The notes beneath the pieces were generated by a model, which did no database searches, was not told the origin of the DNA, and worked only from the letters and a program-made list of their open reading frames with translations. Both the position numbers and the translations under genes were made by a program. 64,000 nt of DNA from contig CACZMV010000007.1 in the NCBI GenBank assembly GCA_902782305.1, positions 1 through 64,000 on the forward strand, given 5' to 3'. The DNA comes from an uncultured Prevotellaceae bacterium. Lineage in GTDB: Bacteria > Bacteroidota > Bacteroidia > Bacteroidales > Bacteroidaceae. Of this stretch, positions 7,266-16,220 are shown one piece after another (positions within the stretch are counted from its first letter, which is position 1; each line of letters begins with the position of its first letter).

Positions 7266-9644
7266 TTATTTTTGAATGGTTTCTAATCTTGTGATGACAT
7301 CCTTGAAGGTGCCGGGCTTGGTCTTGAGGGTTATCTTCGAGGGTGTCTTGCCTGCACGCAGGATAACCATCGCACTGCCTTGCCACAATCGACGATGGTT
7401 GGTGGTGTTGAGTTCGTCGCTGGTGATGTCGCCATTGGTGACAGCCACAATCTTGGCATCGCCCTCCACTTCGAACGTCAGTTCGTCGTTGTAGGTCCTG
7501 ACGCGTCTGCCCTTGCTGTCGACAGCAGTCAGTCTTACATGCTGCAAGTCTAAGCCATCTGCCTTCCAGTGAAGATTATCTGGCTCTGCAATGATGCGCA
7601 CGGGTTTGCCACTGGTCTCTAAAGCATGACGGGTCACCACCTTATTATTAATATAGCCTACAGCCTCCAGCTTTCCTTTCTGATAGGCAATGTTTTCCCA
7701 AGAAATCTGGTTACGCTGCTGGGCATCCTTCGGATTCATCTTGCGACCGATTCGTTTGCCATTGAGCAACAATTCCACCTCGTCGCAATTGGTAAAGGTC
7801 AACAGGTTCACTTTGCTGCCTTCCTTTCGGTTCCAAAGCTCCGATAGTTGCTGGTTGCCCGTCTGTACGCCATTCCACATCATGTCTGCGTTGCCGTCTT
7901 CCTGGATGGCGATATATACCAGGGGCTCTTCCGTAAACAGACTCTTCATCAAGTAGGCTTTGGGCTTGGGTTCCAAGGCGATGTCGAACACCCCTTGTGC
8001 CCATCCCTTGGCAGGCCATCCCTGCGATTCGCCTAGGTAGTCGATAGCCCCCCAGTAAGCCAGCCCTATCACCTTGTCGAGGTTCATCTCGAAGAAGTTG
8101 GGACCCATATTGCTGATGCTCGCCTCACTCTGGTAGAACGTCATCCAAGGGAAGCGTCGTCCATCGCTGGGGAAATACATATACCTATAATTATAGGCCT
8201 GTATGTCTGTCTGTATGGCAAGGTCGCAAGGCAACGAGTCCGTTTCCCAGTTGCGATAGCGAGGATGCATGGCTACCGTAACCAGACGGGTGGAGTCGTA
8301 ACGTTGCAAAGCCGTTTTCATCATCTTATAGCATGTCACGCCAAAGTCGTTGAAGGGCTGGTCGGCATTCTGTTGCAGTTCGTTGCCCAGACTCCACAGT
8401 ACAACAGAAGGGGAATTACGATCACGCTTCACCCATTCCGTCACGTCCTGTATCCAGTGATTCATAAAAGGTACGCGACCTCCTGTATGCTGTTGTGTCC
8501 ACTTGTCGTAGAGCTCGTCGACAACCAAGATGCCATATTGGTCACAAAGCCGGATGAAGTCGCGACTATAGGGGTTGTGCGACGTACGGATGTGGTTCAG
8601 TCCGAACTGTTTCATCAATTGGATGCGCTTCTCAATAGCACGAGGATAGGCTGCAGCTCCCAAAGCGCCCAAGGTGTGGTGGTTGGCATAACCCTTCAGC
8701 AATACTTTCTTGCCATTCAACTTGAAACCAAAGTCTGGTCCAATTTCGATGGTACGAATGCCAAACTGCTCACTCACCTCGTCAGCCACACTTCCATCTT
8801 CACGCATCAAGGTGACTACTGCTGTGTAAAGGTTGGGATGGTCTGTGTCCCAGAGTTGTGGATGGGGAATCTCCACCTCAGTCAGACGAGTCTCCATTGT
8901 TCTGGAAGGATTGATGCGTCGACGGGTGTCTATGTTCTCATAAACCAGTTGCCCTTGCGGGTCGTAGATTTTCAGTCCTATGCGGACTGTTCTCGACTTG
9001 GTGCGATTGGTCAGTTCTGTGGATACGTTGACGAAGCGATTATCGTGCGTAGTGATGTACAACGGATGGCGCTCGAAATAGAGGTCGGCCGAAGTCTTGA
9101 TGAGGTTGACGTTGCGATACAATCCTCCACCTGTGTACCAGCGGGAATTCTTCTCATTCATGGTGGAAGCCTTGACTATCAGCACGTTATCACCCTCCCT
9201 CAACTGATTCGTGATGTCAATCTGAAAGCCCACATAGCCATAGTCCGTACCCCCAATGCGCTTGCCATTCAGAAAGACATCGCCCACGAGCATGATGCCT
9301 TCGAAATCCAGCAAGACTCGTTTCTCTCTTCCTTCATCCTTCTTCCATCTTATCTCTTTCCTATACCACCCAGTGCCCATCTCCTTAAAACCTCTGGCTG
9401 ACAAGCGACTCTTGATGTTGGCTGCAGCATCCGAATGGTCTGCACGCTCGTCAGCGGAAGGAGCCACCCAAGGCTGTTCTATCTGGAAATCGTGAGGGAT
9501 ATCCACTTGGTGGCTATGGGTAAACAGCGAATCATAGCTGAATTCCCATCCGTAGTTCAGCGAAATGGTATCTTTCGGACTCGCCCCAATACCATTTGCT
9601 GCTATCAGTACGGCAATTATCAGTTGTATTCTTTTGATGTTCAT
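7266..9644 (-). CDS. GH2 family glycoside hydrolase, exported (beta-galactosidase-like)
   Basis: A 792-residue protein starting at MNIKRIQLIIAVLIAANGIG (ATG 9644); an upstream TTG at 9653 is less likely. The order is signal peptide, sugar-binding jelly roll (about 30-200), Ig-like sandwich, TIM barrel (about 300-600) and C-terminal Ig-like domains. The acid/base Glu lies in WSLGNELQ (about 412) and the likely nucleophile Glu in FYQSEAS (about 497). GH2 includes beta-galactosidases, glucuronidases and others; the substrate is not settled by sequence. In this operon a galactan or galactose side chain of rhamnogalacturonan-I is the reasonable guess. It follows the HU-HIG gene by 29 bp. Confidence 0.85.
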   Translation of the reverse strand: MNIKRIQLIIAVLIAANGIGASPKDTISLNYGWEFSYDSLFTHSHQVDIPHDFQIEQPWVAPSADERADHSDAAANIKSRLSARGFKEMGTGWYRKEIRWKKDEGREKRVLLDFEGIMLVGDVFLNGKRIGGTDYGYVGFQIDITNQLREGDNVLIVKASTMNEKNSRWYTGGGLYRNVNLIKTSADLYFERHPLYITTHDNRFVNVSTELTNRTKSRTVRIGLKIYDPQGQLVYENIDTRRRINPSRTMETRLTEVEIPHPQLWDTDHPNLYTAVVTLMREDGSVADEVSEQFGIRTIEIGPDFGFKLNGKKVLLKGYANHHTLGALGAAAYPRAIEKRIQLMKQFGLNHIRTSHNPYSRDFIRLCDQYGILVVDELYDKWTQQHTGGRVPFMNHWIQDVTEWVKRDRNSPSVVLWSLGNELQQNADQPFNDFGVTCYKMMKTALQRYDSTRLVTVAMHPRYRNWETDSLPCDLAIQTDIQAYNYRYMYFPSDGRRFPWMTFYQSEASISNMGPNFFEMNLDKVIGLAYWGAIDYLGESQGWPAKGWAQGVFDIALEPKPKAYLMKSLFTEEPLVYIAIQEDGNADMMWNGVQTGNQQLSELWNRKEGSKVNLLTFTNCDEVELLLNGKRIGRKMNPKDAQQRNQISWENIAYQKGKLEAVGYINNKVVTRHALETSGKPVRIIAEPDNLHWKADGLDLQHVRLTAVDSKGRRVRTYNDELTFEVEGDAKIVAVTNGDITSDELNTTNHRRLWQGSAMVILRAGKTPSKITLKTKPGTFKDVITRLETIQK

Positions 9645-9673
9645 TAGTTCCAAGTATCATCTAAAATTGTTCT

Positions 9674-10294
9674 CTAACCTCTTATCCAGCATTTCAGGGG
9701 GCCGTTGCCACTGGCTTTGATACCAGAAGTGGGGTCGCTGACCCATTGTGTCAAATCCCTGGAGGCCTGTGTGCGACTTAGGGTGTTGAGGTTGGCATAT
9801 TCTTGCAGCCTGATGCTTCCGTGTTTGTCGATAAATGCCAGGGCGCGTTGCAGCCTTTGCTCAGGTGAGAAGGGCGAAGGCGAGGCTTTGAGGTCAGCGC
9901 TCCGTTCGAAGGTGTTCTCCTTGTTGATGTCGTCCACCAGCTTCTGGTCTACCCTGAAGTTAACATTTCTTGCCTTCACGTGGTGGTATTTGGTCTTTTC
10001 TGTCCCTGCATCAGCATCCTCTGTCTCGCTGTCAGTAAACTCCAGCGCCAGCGAGAACACACCCAGATTGTCTATCTTCAGCGTGTGCCCCATTGGCAGT
10101 ACGTTTTTCATAACGGTAGCCAGCGTGTCGAGCACACCTTTGACGGTGCCCTTGCTGAATGCAGGCGAATAGGAGTTGATGAGCTCCACCACCTTGTCGT
10201 AGTCGAACTCGGTATAGACCTGCATCTTGGGGAATGCCTTGCCGTTGCTGCTGTTCATGCCCTCAGGCATTTCCATTACTACATAATTTGCCAT
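9674..10294 (-). CDS. HU-HIG family DNA-binding protein with C-terminal winged helix
   Basis: A 206-residue protein. Residues about 1-125 are an HU/IHF-like domain (MANYVVMEMPEGMN; FDYDKVVELINSYSPAFSKGTVKGVL; MGHTLKIDNLGVF). About 140-206 form a winged-helix-like tail (RLQRALAFIDKHGSIRLQEY...LSRTQASRDLTQWV) ending in GNGPLKCWIRG. This is the Bacteroidales HU domain fused to a wHTH. It is the first gene of a co-directional series with GH2, GH105 and GH106 and has its own promoter (10428-10459) and a 127-nt leader carrying a 21-bp repeat array. It may bind the array, but that is inference. Such proteins are usually predicted as nucleoid-associated, and a regulatory role has not been shown here. 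Confidence 0.85.
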   Translation of the reverse strand: MANYVVMEMPEGMNSSNGKAFPKMQVYTEFDYDKVVELINSYSPAFSKGTVKGVLDTLATVMKNVLPMGHTLKIDNLGVFSLALEFTDSETEDADAGTEKTKYHHVKARNVNFRVDQKLVDDINKENTFERSADLKASPSPFSPEQRLQRALAFIDKHGSIRLQEYANLNTLSRTQASRDLTQWVSDPTSGIKASGNGPLKCWIRG

Positions 10295-10358
10295 AATCGC
10301 TATCTTTATTTTCTTGTTCTTAGTGCTATTTTTTATTCCTATACTATGTGTTCCATGT

Positions 10359-10421
10359 TTCAGGCCTTGGAATATATATTCTAGGTCGTGGAATATATAT
10401 TTCAGGTCCTGAAATATTAAC
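10359..10421. repeat. Three 21-bp tandem units with a 21-bp palindrome
   Basis: Units begin at 10359, 10380 and 10401; the first two share GG(C/T)C(T/G)TGGAATATATAT. The third unit completes a perfect 21-bp palindrome, 10397-10417, with arms ATATTTCAGG and CCTGAAATAT around a central T. The array lies in the leader of the HU-HIG transcript, immediately after its predicted start site. It could be a protein-binding array on DNA or a hairpin in the RNA. Confidence 0.8.
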
Positions 10422-10427
10422 CAGTTG

Positions 10428-10459
10428 CAAAGGTAAGCAAATTCCTCCGTCTAAGCAAA
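10428..10459 (-). promoter_or_regulatory. Promoter of the HU-HIG / rhamnogalacturonan hydrolase operon
   Basis: Minus strand -33 TTTG (10459-10456), 20-nt spacer, -7 TACCTTTG (10435-10428). Transcription should start near 10422, directly at the 21-bp repeat array. Confidence 0.8.
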
Positions 10460-10617
10460 ATTTTTAGGATTATTTATCCCATCCCTCAGTCGCAGATAGA
10501 AGTCCGTCAAGGCCTTTATAAGCAGAATGCTGGTTATTAATATCTAAAAAATCATAATTCTTAGTAGGCAAAGCGAATAAAGTTTGAACTCATCATTTAT
10601 AATTCATAATTATTGTT

Positions 10618-10625
10618 TATCTTTG
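10618..10625 (+). promoter_or_regulatory. -7 box of uxuA promoter
   Basis: TATCTTTG lies 23 nt before the uxuA ATG. No TTTG is found at the usual 19-21 nt upstream; that position holds an AATTCATAATTATT repeat, so an activator may be needed. The remainder of the 354-bp gap (10460-10617) shows no recognisable gene. Confidence 0.6.
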
Positions 10626-10648
10626 CATCACTTTATAAAAAATAAACT

Positions 10649-11902
10649 ATGGAAAGAACTTGGAGATGGTTTGGCAAGAAAGATAAGATTACACTTGCCC
10701 AGTTGAGACAAATCGGAGTAGAAGGTATCGTTACTGCACTGCATGATGTACCCCTTGGTGAAGTATGGACTCGTGAGAAGATTCACGACCTGAAGACTTA
10801 CATTGAGAGCTATGGTATGCGTTGGAGCGTTGTAGAGAGTCTGCCCGTAGTAGAGACAATCAAATATGGTGGCCCTGATCGTGACCATCAGATTGAGGTT
10901 TACAAGGAGAGTCTGCGCAATCTGGCAGCAGAGGACATCCATTGCATCTGCTATAACTTCATGCCAGTATTGGACTGGGCTCGCACGGATTTGTTCCACG
11001 ACAACCCCAACGGTGCCACGAACCTGTACTTCAACTATGCCGAATTTGCCTACTTCGACATTTATATCCTGAAACGTCCAGGCGCTCGAGAGGAATGGGA
11101 GAAGTTCCAGTTCCCAGAGGGCTGGGGCAAAGGTCGCAGTGTGATTGCTGAGTGCGATGAGTTGGCAAAGACCATGACACCAGAGAAAGACCATAAGCTG
11201 GTGGAGAACATCGTCATCAAGACACAGGGCTTTGTCAGTGGTAACTTCAGCGAGAACGATGAGGCTCCTGTGCAGAAGTTCCGCGAGTTCCTCGACCTTT
11301 ACAAGGGTATCGATAAGAAGCAGCTTCGCGAGAACATGAAGTACTTCCTCGAGGCCATCATGCCCGTTTGCGAGGAGTGCAACATGAACATGTGCGTTCA
11401 TCCCGATGATCCCCCCATTGAGATTCTCGGCTTGCCACGTATCGTTCGTACCGAGGAAGATATCCAGTGGTTCCTGGATGCAGTGCCCAACAAGCACAAT
11501 GGCTTGACTTTCTGTGCTGGTTCACTCTCAGCTGGCGCTTATAACAATGTGGTTGATTTGGCCAAGAAGTTTGCATCGCGTACCCACTTCGTACACCTGC
11601 GCTCTTGTCATATCTTCCCCAATGGCGACTTCACAGAGGCCAGTCACCTTGGAGGACGTGCCGACCTGATAGAGCTGTGTCGTATCTTCGAGAAGGAGAA
11701 TCCAGCATTGCCCATGCGTGTGGATCATGGTATGACCTTCACAGATGTGCCTGGTGGTATCATGGACGAGAGCAGTCATGGACATAATGCCGGCTACACC
11801 CTGCTGGGTCGTATGTTCGCATTGGGTCAGGTACAAGGCATCTTGGCTACTGTCGACAGAGAACTTGGCATTGAATACAAGCAGCCTGGTTTCTTCGATT
11901 AA
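10649..11902 (+). CDS. uxuA: D-mannonate dehydratase
   Basis: A 417-residue cytoplasmic enzyme converting D-mannonate to 2-keto-3-deoxy-D-gluconate in hexuronate catabolism. The N-terminus (MERTWRWFGKKDKITLAQLR) and the segments ALHDVPLGEVW, CYNFMPVLDWARTD, CVHPDDPPIEILGLPRI, FCAGSLSAG and HVDH-like MRVDHGMTF follow the UxuA TIM barrel. His and Cys residues in MCVHPDDPP and HLRSCH are candidate metal ligands. It is 18 bp upstream of the GH28 gene and probably co-transcribed, linking uronic acid release with use. UxuA belongs to the glucuronate branch; a galacturonate-specific dehydratase is not in this window. Confidence 0.93.
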   Translation: MERTWRWFGKKDKITLAQLRQIGVEGIVTALHDVPLGEVWTREKIHDLKTYIESYGMRWSVVESLPVVETIKYGGPDRDHQIEVYKESLRNLAAEDIHCICYNFMPVLDWARTDLFHDNPNGATNLYFNYAEFAYFDIYILKRPGAREEWEKFQFPEGWGKGRSVIAECDELAKTMTPEKDHKLVENIVIKTQGFVSGNFSENDEAPVQKFREFLDLYKGIDKKQLRENMKYFLEAIMPVCEECNMNMCVHPDDPPIEILGLPRIVRTEEDIQWFLDAVPNKHNGLTFCAGSLSAGAYNNVVDLAKKFASRTHFVHLRSCHIFPNGDFTEASHLGGRADLIELCRIFEKENPALPMRVDHGMTFTDVPGGIMDESSHGHNAGYTLLGRMFALGQVQGILATVDRELGIEYKQPGFFD

Positions 11903-11920
11903 TCTTCAAGCGCAATCGTT

Positions 11921-13198
11921 ATGACGAGGAGAAAAGTTTTGCTGACATGCTTGTCAATGTTGGTATTGACGGGTATGGCTAAAAGCAAGAAGCAGGTGGT
12001 GGAGACATGGCCTGACGGAACGCCGATGGATGCTTGGTTCCAGCAAGCCACGAAGGTGGATGTCAATACATTGGGTAAGCAATATGTGCTGACAGACTAT
12101 GGCGTGTTGGCTAACAGCCCTGAAGTTCAGACCCAGAAGATTCAGGCTGTCATAGACCGTTGTGCCCAAGAGGGTGGGGGCGTCATCGTGGTTCCTGAGG
12201 GAACCTTCATGACGGGTGCCTTGTTCTTTAAGCAAGGAACCCACCTGCACGTTCGTGAGTGTGGCACGTTGAAGGGCTCTGACCGCATCATCGACTTCCC
12301 TGTGCTGATGACGCGCATTGAGGGTGAGACCTGCAAGTATTTTGCTGCGCTGATTAATGCTGACGGACTGGATGGGTTCTCCATCAGTGGTAAGGGTACG
12401 ATTGATGGTAACGGACTGTCTTATTGGCAGGAGTTCTGGATTCGTCGTCAGTGGAATCCGCAGTGTACCAACAAGGATGCTCAGCGTCCTCGCTTGACGT
12501 ATGTGTCGAACTGCAAGAATGTTACCATTCAGGATGTGCACCTCATCAACTCGCCTTTCTGGACGAATCATGTCTATAAGAGTGACCATGTGCGCTATCT
12601 GGATTGCTACATCTATGCGCCCATCCACAATGTCTTTGCACCAGAACCCAAGCGTGGCGCTCCTTCGTCAGATGCCATTGACATTGACGTCTGCTCGGAT
12701 GTGCATGTCAAGGGTTGCTATATGAATGTCAACGACGATGCGGTGGTGCTGAAAGGTGGTAAGGGAACATGGGCAGATAAGGATTCTACCAATGGCCCCT
12801 GCGAGCGCATCCTGATAGAAGATTGCCATTATGGTATTGTGCATGGTTGTCTGACCTTAGGCTCTGAGTCTGTTCACGACCGTAATGTCATTCTGCGTCG
12901 TTGCTATTGCGACAATGTCAATCGCGTGCTGTGGTTGAAGATGCGTACGGATACTCCTCAGCATTACGAATATGTGCTGGTAGAGGATATTCAGGGGAAA
13001 TGTACGCGTATGCTTTACATCCATCCTTGGTCGCAGTTCTTCAAACCTGGCGATAGAAAGGACATGCCCTTGTCGCGATGCAACAACATCACGATGCGCA
13101 ACATCCAAGTGGAGAGTCAGAACATGTTTGACGTGAAGACCTCAGAAAAATATGAGCTGATAGACTTCACTTACGATGGAAAGCCGTTAAATTTCTAA
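11921..13198 (+). CDS. GH28 polygalacturonase / rhamnogalacturonase, exported
   Basis: A 425-residue right-handed beta-helix enzyme with an N-terminal signal sequence (LLTCLSMLVLTGMA). GH28 signatures: APSSDAIDIDVCSDVHVKGC with Asp251/254, MNVNDDAVVLKGG with the Asp272-Asp273 pair, HYGIVHGCLTLGSES with His288, and LWLKMR. These correspond to the three catalytic aspartates and the histidine-glycine motif of the family. It hydrolyses galacturonosyl linkages in homogalacturonan or rhamnogalacturonan; which one cannot be told. The start at 11921 is 18 bp after uxuA. A terminator-like hairpin follows the stop. Confidence 0.9.
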   Translation: MTRRKVLLTCLSMLVLTGMAKSKKQVVETWPDGTPMDAWFQQATKVDVNTLGKQYVLTDYGVLANSPEVQTQKIQAVIDRCAQEGGGVIVVPEGTFMTGALFFKQGTHLHVRECGTLKGSDRIIDFPVLMTRIEGETCKYFAALINADGLDGFSISGKGTIDGNGLSYWQEFWIRRQWNPQCTNKDAQRPRLTYVSNCKNVTIQDVHLINSPFWTNHVYKSDHVRYLDCYIYAPIHNVFAPEPKRGAPSSDAIDIDVCSDVHVKGCYMNVNDDAVVLKGGKGTWADKDSTNGPCERILIEDCHYGIVHGCLTLGSESVHDRNVILRRCYCDNVNRVLWLKMRTDTPQHYEYVLVEDIQGKCTRMLYIHPWSQFFKPGDRKDMPLSRCNNITMRNIQVESQNMFDVKTSEKYELIDFTYDGKPLNF

Positions 13199-13204
13199 AA
13201 TAGG

Positions 13205-13236
13205 CGAGGACGCATTCAGTGCGTCTTCGTCTTTTT
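13205..13236 (+). terminator. Intrinsic terminator between GH28 and rhaB
   Basis: A 10-bp stem with one G-U pair (13205-13214 with 13220-13229, core GGACGCA/TGCGTCT, 5-nt loop) followed by TCTTTTT. It starts 7 bp after the GH28 stop. No recognisable promoter box lies between it and rhaB, so it may be partial (an attenuator) rather than absolute. Confidence 0.75.
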
Positions 13237-13269
13237 ATATATAAAAACAAGCTACACATTATTATATAT

Positions 13270-14757
13270 ATGGAGAACAAGAAATACTATTTTGCTGTCG
13301 ACCTGGGTGCTACCAGTGGACGAACCATTCTGGGAACCTTGGTGGGTGGCAAACTGGAACAAGAGGAACTGACCCGCTTTCCCAATAACCTGATAGAGAC
13401 GGGTGGACATTTCTATTGGGACATCTATGCCCTCTATCTGGAGATGATTAAGGGTCTGCAGATTGTGGGTAAACGAGGCATCGACCTTTCCTCTATCGGT
13501 ATTGACACTTGGGGTGTCGACTTTGTATTCATTGGCGACGACGATGCCATTCTGCGCAATCCCATGGCCTATCGCGATCCTCATACCTTTGGAGCGATGG
13601 AAGAATACCTGAGCCATGTTGTTCCACAACGTGAGGTTTATGATATCACGGGTATCCAGTTTATGAACTTCAATTCGCTGTTTCAATTGTATGCCATGGG
13701 CAAGGCTAATAATAGTGCGATGCAGCATTGCAAGAAGGTGCTCTTTATGCCCGATGCCTTGAGTTGGATGTTGACGGGCGAGGCTGTTTGCGAATATACC
13801 ATTGCCTCTACCTCGCAGATGCTTGACCCACGAACGGGCGACCTCTCCGAGAAGCTTATCGAGAGTGTGGGTATGAAGCGCAGTCAGTTTGGACGCATGG
13901 TACAACCAGGAACGCAGATTGGCGTATTGACAGAGGAAGTGCAGAAAATGACGGGCTTAGGTGCTGTTCCTGTCATTGCTGTTGCTGGACATGATACAGG
14001 TTCTGCTGTTGCTGCTGTTCCTGCTAAGGACAAGCACTTTGCCTATCTCTCCAGTGGTACGTGGAGTCTGATGGGTATCGAGACCCAGGATGCCATTATC
14101 AGTGATCGCAGCTATGAGTTGAACTTCACCAACGAAGGAGGTATCGAGGGAACCACGCGCTTCCTGAAGAACATTTGTGGCATGTGGCTCTATGAGCGTT
14201 GTCGCAAGGAGTGGCCTGAGGAGGTGCGTCAATTGTCGCATCCAGAATTGCAAGGCTCAGCCATGCAGGTGGAGGCTTTCCGTTCTATCATCAATCCAGA
14301 CGACAAGGCCTTTGCCAATCCTCCTTCGATGATTGAGGCTATTCAGCAGTATTGTCGTGAAACTAATCAGGCTGTTCCTGAGACGCCTGCAGAGATTTGT
14401 CGCTGCATCTTCGATTCATTGGCTCTGCGCTATCGGCAGGTGTTTGGATGGTTGAAGGAATTTGCCGATTTCAACCTCACTGTACTACACGTTATTGGTG
14501 GTGGTTCGTTGAATAAGTATCTTACTCAGTTCACTGCTGATGCTTGTGGCGTTGAGGTGCTGGCTGGTCCTCAGGAGTGTACGGCCATTGGTAACATGAT
14601 GTTGCAGGCCAAGGCTTCTGGCGATGTCAGCGACATCTGGGCGATGCGCCAAATCATTGCCAATAGCGTTGAAATGGTGCCTTATCATCCTGCTGGCGAC
14701 AAGGCCGCATGGGACCAGGCTTACGAGAAATATTTAAAAATAACAAATCAAAAATAA
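13270..14757 (+). CDS. rhaB: L-rhamnulokinase
   Basis: A 495-residue FGGY-family kinase that phosphorylates L-rhamnulose at O1. The start chosen is MENKKYYFAVDLGATSGR (ATG 13270); an in-frame upstream codon at 13219 falls in the terminator. Visible motifs: phosphate-1 loop DLGATSGR, GIDTWGVDFVFI, GIQFMNFNSLFQLYAMG, AVAGHDTGSAVAAVP, YLSSGTWSLMG, TTRFLKNICGMW and the C-terminal adenosine loop HVIGGGSLNKYL. These fit RhaB rather than fuculokinase or xylulokinase. It is followed 9 bp later by the sugar isomerase. Confidence 0.93.
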   Translation: MENKKYYFAVDLGATSGRTILGTLVGGKLEQEELTRFPNNLIETGGHFYWDIYALYLEMIKGLQIVGKRGIDLSSIGIDTWGVDFVFIGDDDAILRNPMAYRDPHTFGAMEEYLSHVVPQREVYDITGIQFMNFNSLFQLYAMGKANNSAMQHCKKVLFMPDALSWMLTGEAVCEYTIASTSQMLDPRTGDLSEKLIESVGMKRSQFGRMVQPGTQIGVLTEEVQKMTGLGAVPVIAVAGHDTGSAVAAVPAKDKHFAYLSSGTWSLMGIETQDAIISDRSYELNFTNEGGIEGTTRFLKNICGMWLYERCRKEWPEEVRQLSHPELQGSAMQVEAFRSIINPDDKAFANPPSMIEAIQQYCRETNQAVPETPAEICRCIFDSLALRYRQVFGWLKEFADFNLTVLHVIGGGSLNKYLTQFTADACGVEVLAGPQECTAIGNMMLQAKASGDVSDIWAMRQIIANSVEMVPYHPAGDKAAWDQAYEKYLKITNQK

Positions 14758-14766
14758 AACATTATT

Positions 14767-16197
14767 ATGGCAAAACCATTAGTAGAAACCAAAGCAAAGG
14801 TGGGTGTGTTCAGCATAGCGCTGCAGGCTTACCTGCCACAATTCCCCCAACTCGTTCCTGAGTTTGAGGCACAGTATGAGGCATTCAAGAAGACGTTGCC
14901 CTCAACCATTGAGATTATCGATGGTGGCATGGTAACCACCAAGGAGCAGTCGATGGCTGCAGGCGACAAGTTCCGCGCTGCTGATGTAGACTTGGTCATC
15001 CTGCAGATGCTGACCTATTGCACCTCTTATAACATGTTGCCTGCCGTTCGCGACCTTGACGTTCCCGTTGTCATCGTGAACCTGCAGAAGAAGTTGGCTC
15101 CCGACTATGCCAAGACCGACATCCCCACATGGCTGGGCGAGCTCTATGCTTGTGGCGCCATTGGTGAGATGGTAGCCGACCTGAATCGTGCAGGCAAGCG
15201 CTCAGCAGTCATTACTGGTGTGGTAGAAGGTGGCGACCCAGGTGCTCAGGCTGAGATTGAGGATTGGTGCCGTGCTGCTCAGGTGCGTCGTCGTTTCCGT
15301 GATACCAACATCGCACAGATAGGTCGTCCGTATCCAGGCATGATGGACCTTTACATCGACGAGACCAACCTCTATCATCGTATGTTCGTCTATACCAAGC
15401 AGTTCGATTGGGAGAAGATGTGGGCCATTGCCGACAACATCACTGACGAGGCTGCTATCCGTGCCAAGGCTGAGGATATTCTAGCAACCTTCGACATTGA
15501 GGGTGGTGGCACCGTTGAGAAGGTTTGGGATATGGCGAAGTATGTCGTTGCCTTCGAGCAGTGGGTGAAGGACGAGAAACTCGGTATGATAGCCTCTCAC
15601 TACGATGGCTTTGCACAAGGCGTGGCAGGCAAGCTCGACTCGATGCTGATTCCTGCTTTCTCGATGCTTATCAAGCAGCATACAGCCTGTGCCGTTGAGG
15701 GTGATATGAAGGTGGCTATGGCCATGAGTATTCTGAAGACCATCTCTGGCACAGGAACGCTGGCTGAGATGTACAGCATCGACTTTCCCAAGGACATCTG
15801 CATCATCGGACACTCTGGTTCTGGTGACTTCGACATCTCGCAGGCCAAGAAGCCAACGATGAAGATTGTACCTGTGTTCCATGGAAAGGCTGGTGGTGGT
15901 TACCTCACCCAGTTCTATCCTCCTACGGGTCCTGTCACCTATCTGGCTATCACGCAGGACAAGAACGGTGTGTTCAAGTTTGTGGTGGCTGAGGGCATCA
16001 ACGAGGAAGGCGAAATCTTCACCTTTGGCGATACCAACATGCGCACCAAGTTCTCGCTGTCGTGCCGTGAGTTCGTGAACAAGTGGAGCGAGGCAGGTCC
16101 TACCCACCACATGGCTGCTGCTGTGGGTCATCATATCGACACCATCCTGAAGGTGGCCAAGATTTTCAATATTGAATGTGACGTAGTCTGCCGATAA
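14767..16197 (+). CDS. L-arabinose/L-fucose isomerase-like ketol isomerase in the rhamnose operon
   Basis: A 476-residue cytoplasmic protein of the AraA/FucI-like fold. CAVEGDMKVAMAMSILKTIS aligns by eye with the AraA segment holding a metal-binding Glu. CIIGHSGSGDFDIS and PTHHMAAAVGHH provide candidate His ligands. It lies between rhaB and the permease, where L-rhamnose isomerase is expected, and no canonical RhaA is present in the operon. The simplest inference is that it converts L-rhamnose to L-rhamnulose, possibly along with related 6-deoxy sugars or arabinose. This would be non-orthologous replacement. Family placement is moderately firm; substrate is inferred from neighbours. Confidence 0.8.
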   Translation: MAKPLVETKAKVGVFSIALQAYLPQFPQLVPEFEAQYEAFKKTLPSTIEIIDGGMVTTKEQSMAAGDKFRAADVDLVILQMLTYCTSYNMLPAVRDLDVPVVIVNLQKKLAPDYAKTDIPTWLGELYACGAIGEMVADLNRAGKRSAVITGVVEGGDPGAQAEIEDWCRAAQVRRRFRDTNIAQIGRPYPGMMDLYIDETNLYHRMFVYTKQFDWEKMWAIADNITDEAAIRAKAEDILATFDIEGGGTVEKVWDMAKYVVAFEQWVKDEKLGMIASHYDGFAQGVAGKLDSMLIPAFSMLIKQHTACAVEGDMKVAMAMSILKTISGTGTLAEMYSIDFPKDICIIGHSGSGDFDISQAKKPTMKIVPVFHGKAGGGYLTQFYPPTGPVTYLAITQDKNGVFKFVVAEGINEEGEIFTFGDTNMRTKFSLSCREFVNKWSEAGPTHHMAAAVGHHIDTILKVAKIFNIECDVVCR

Positions 16198-16220
16198 TTC
16201 ATAATGCATAATTCATAATT

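Noticed and set aside
8265..9401. 378-residue open frame opposite GH2
   Set aside because: Same reason: the GH2 catalytic motifs lie on the minus strand in an uninterrupted gene.
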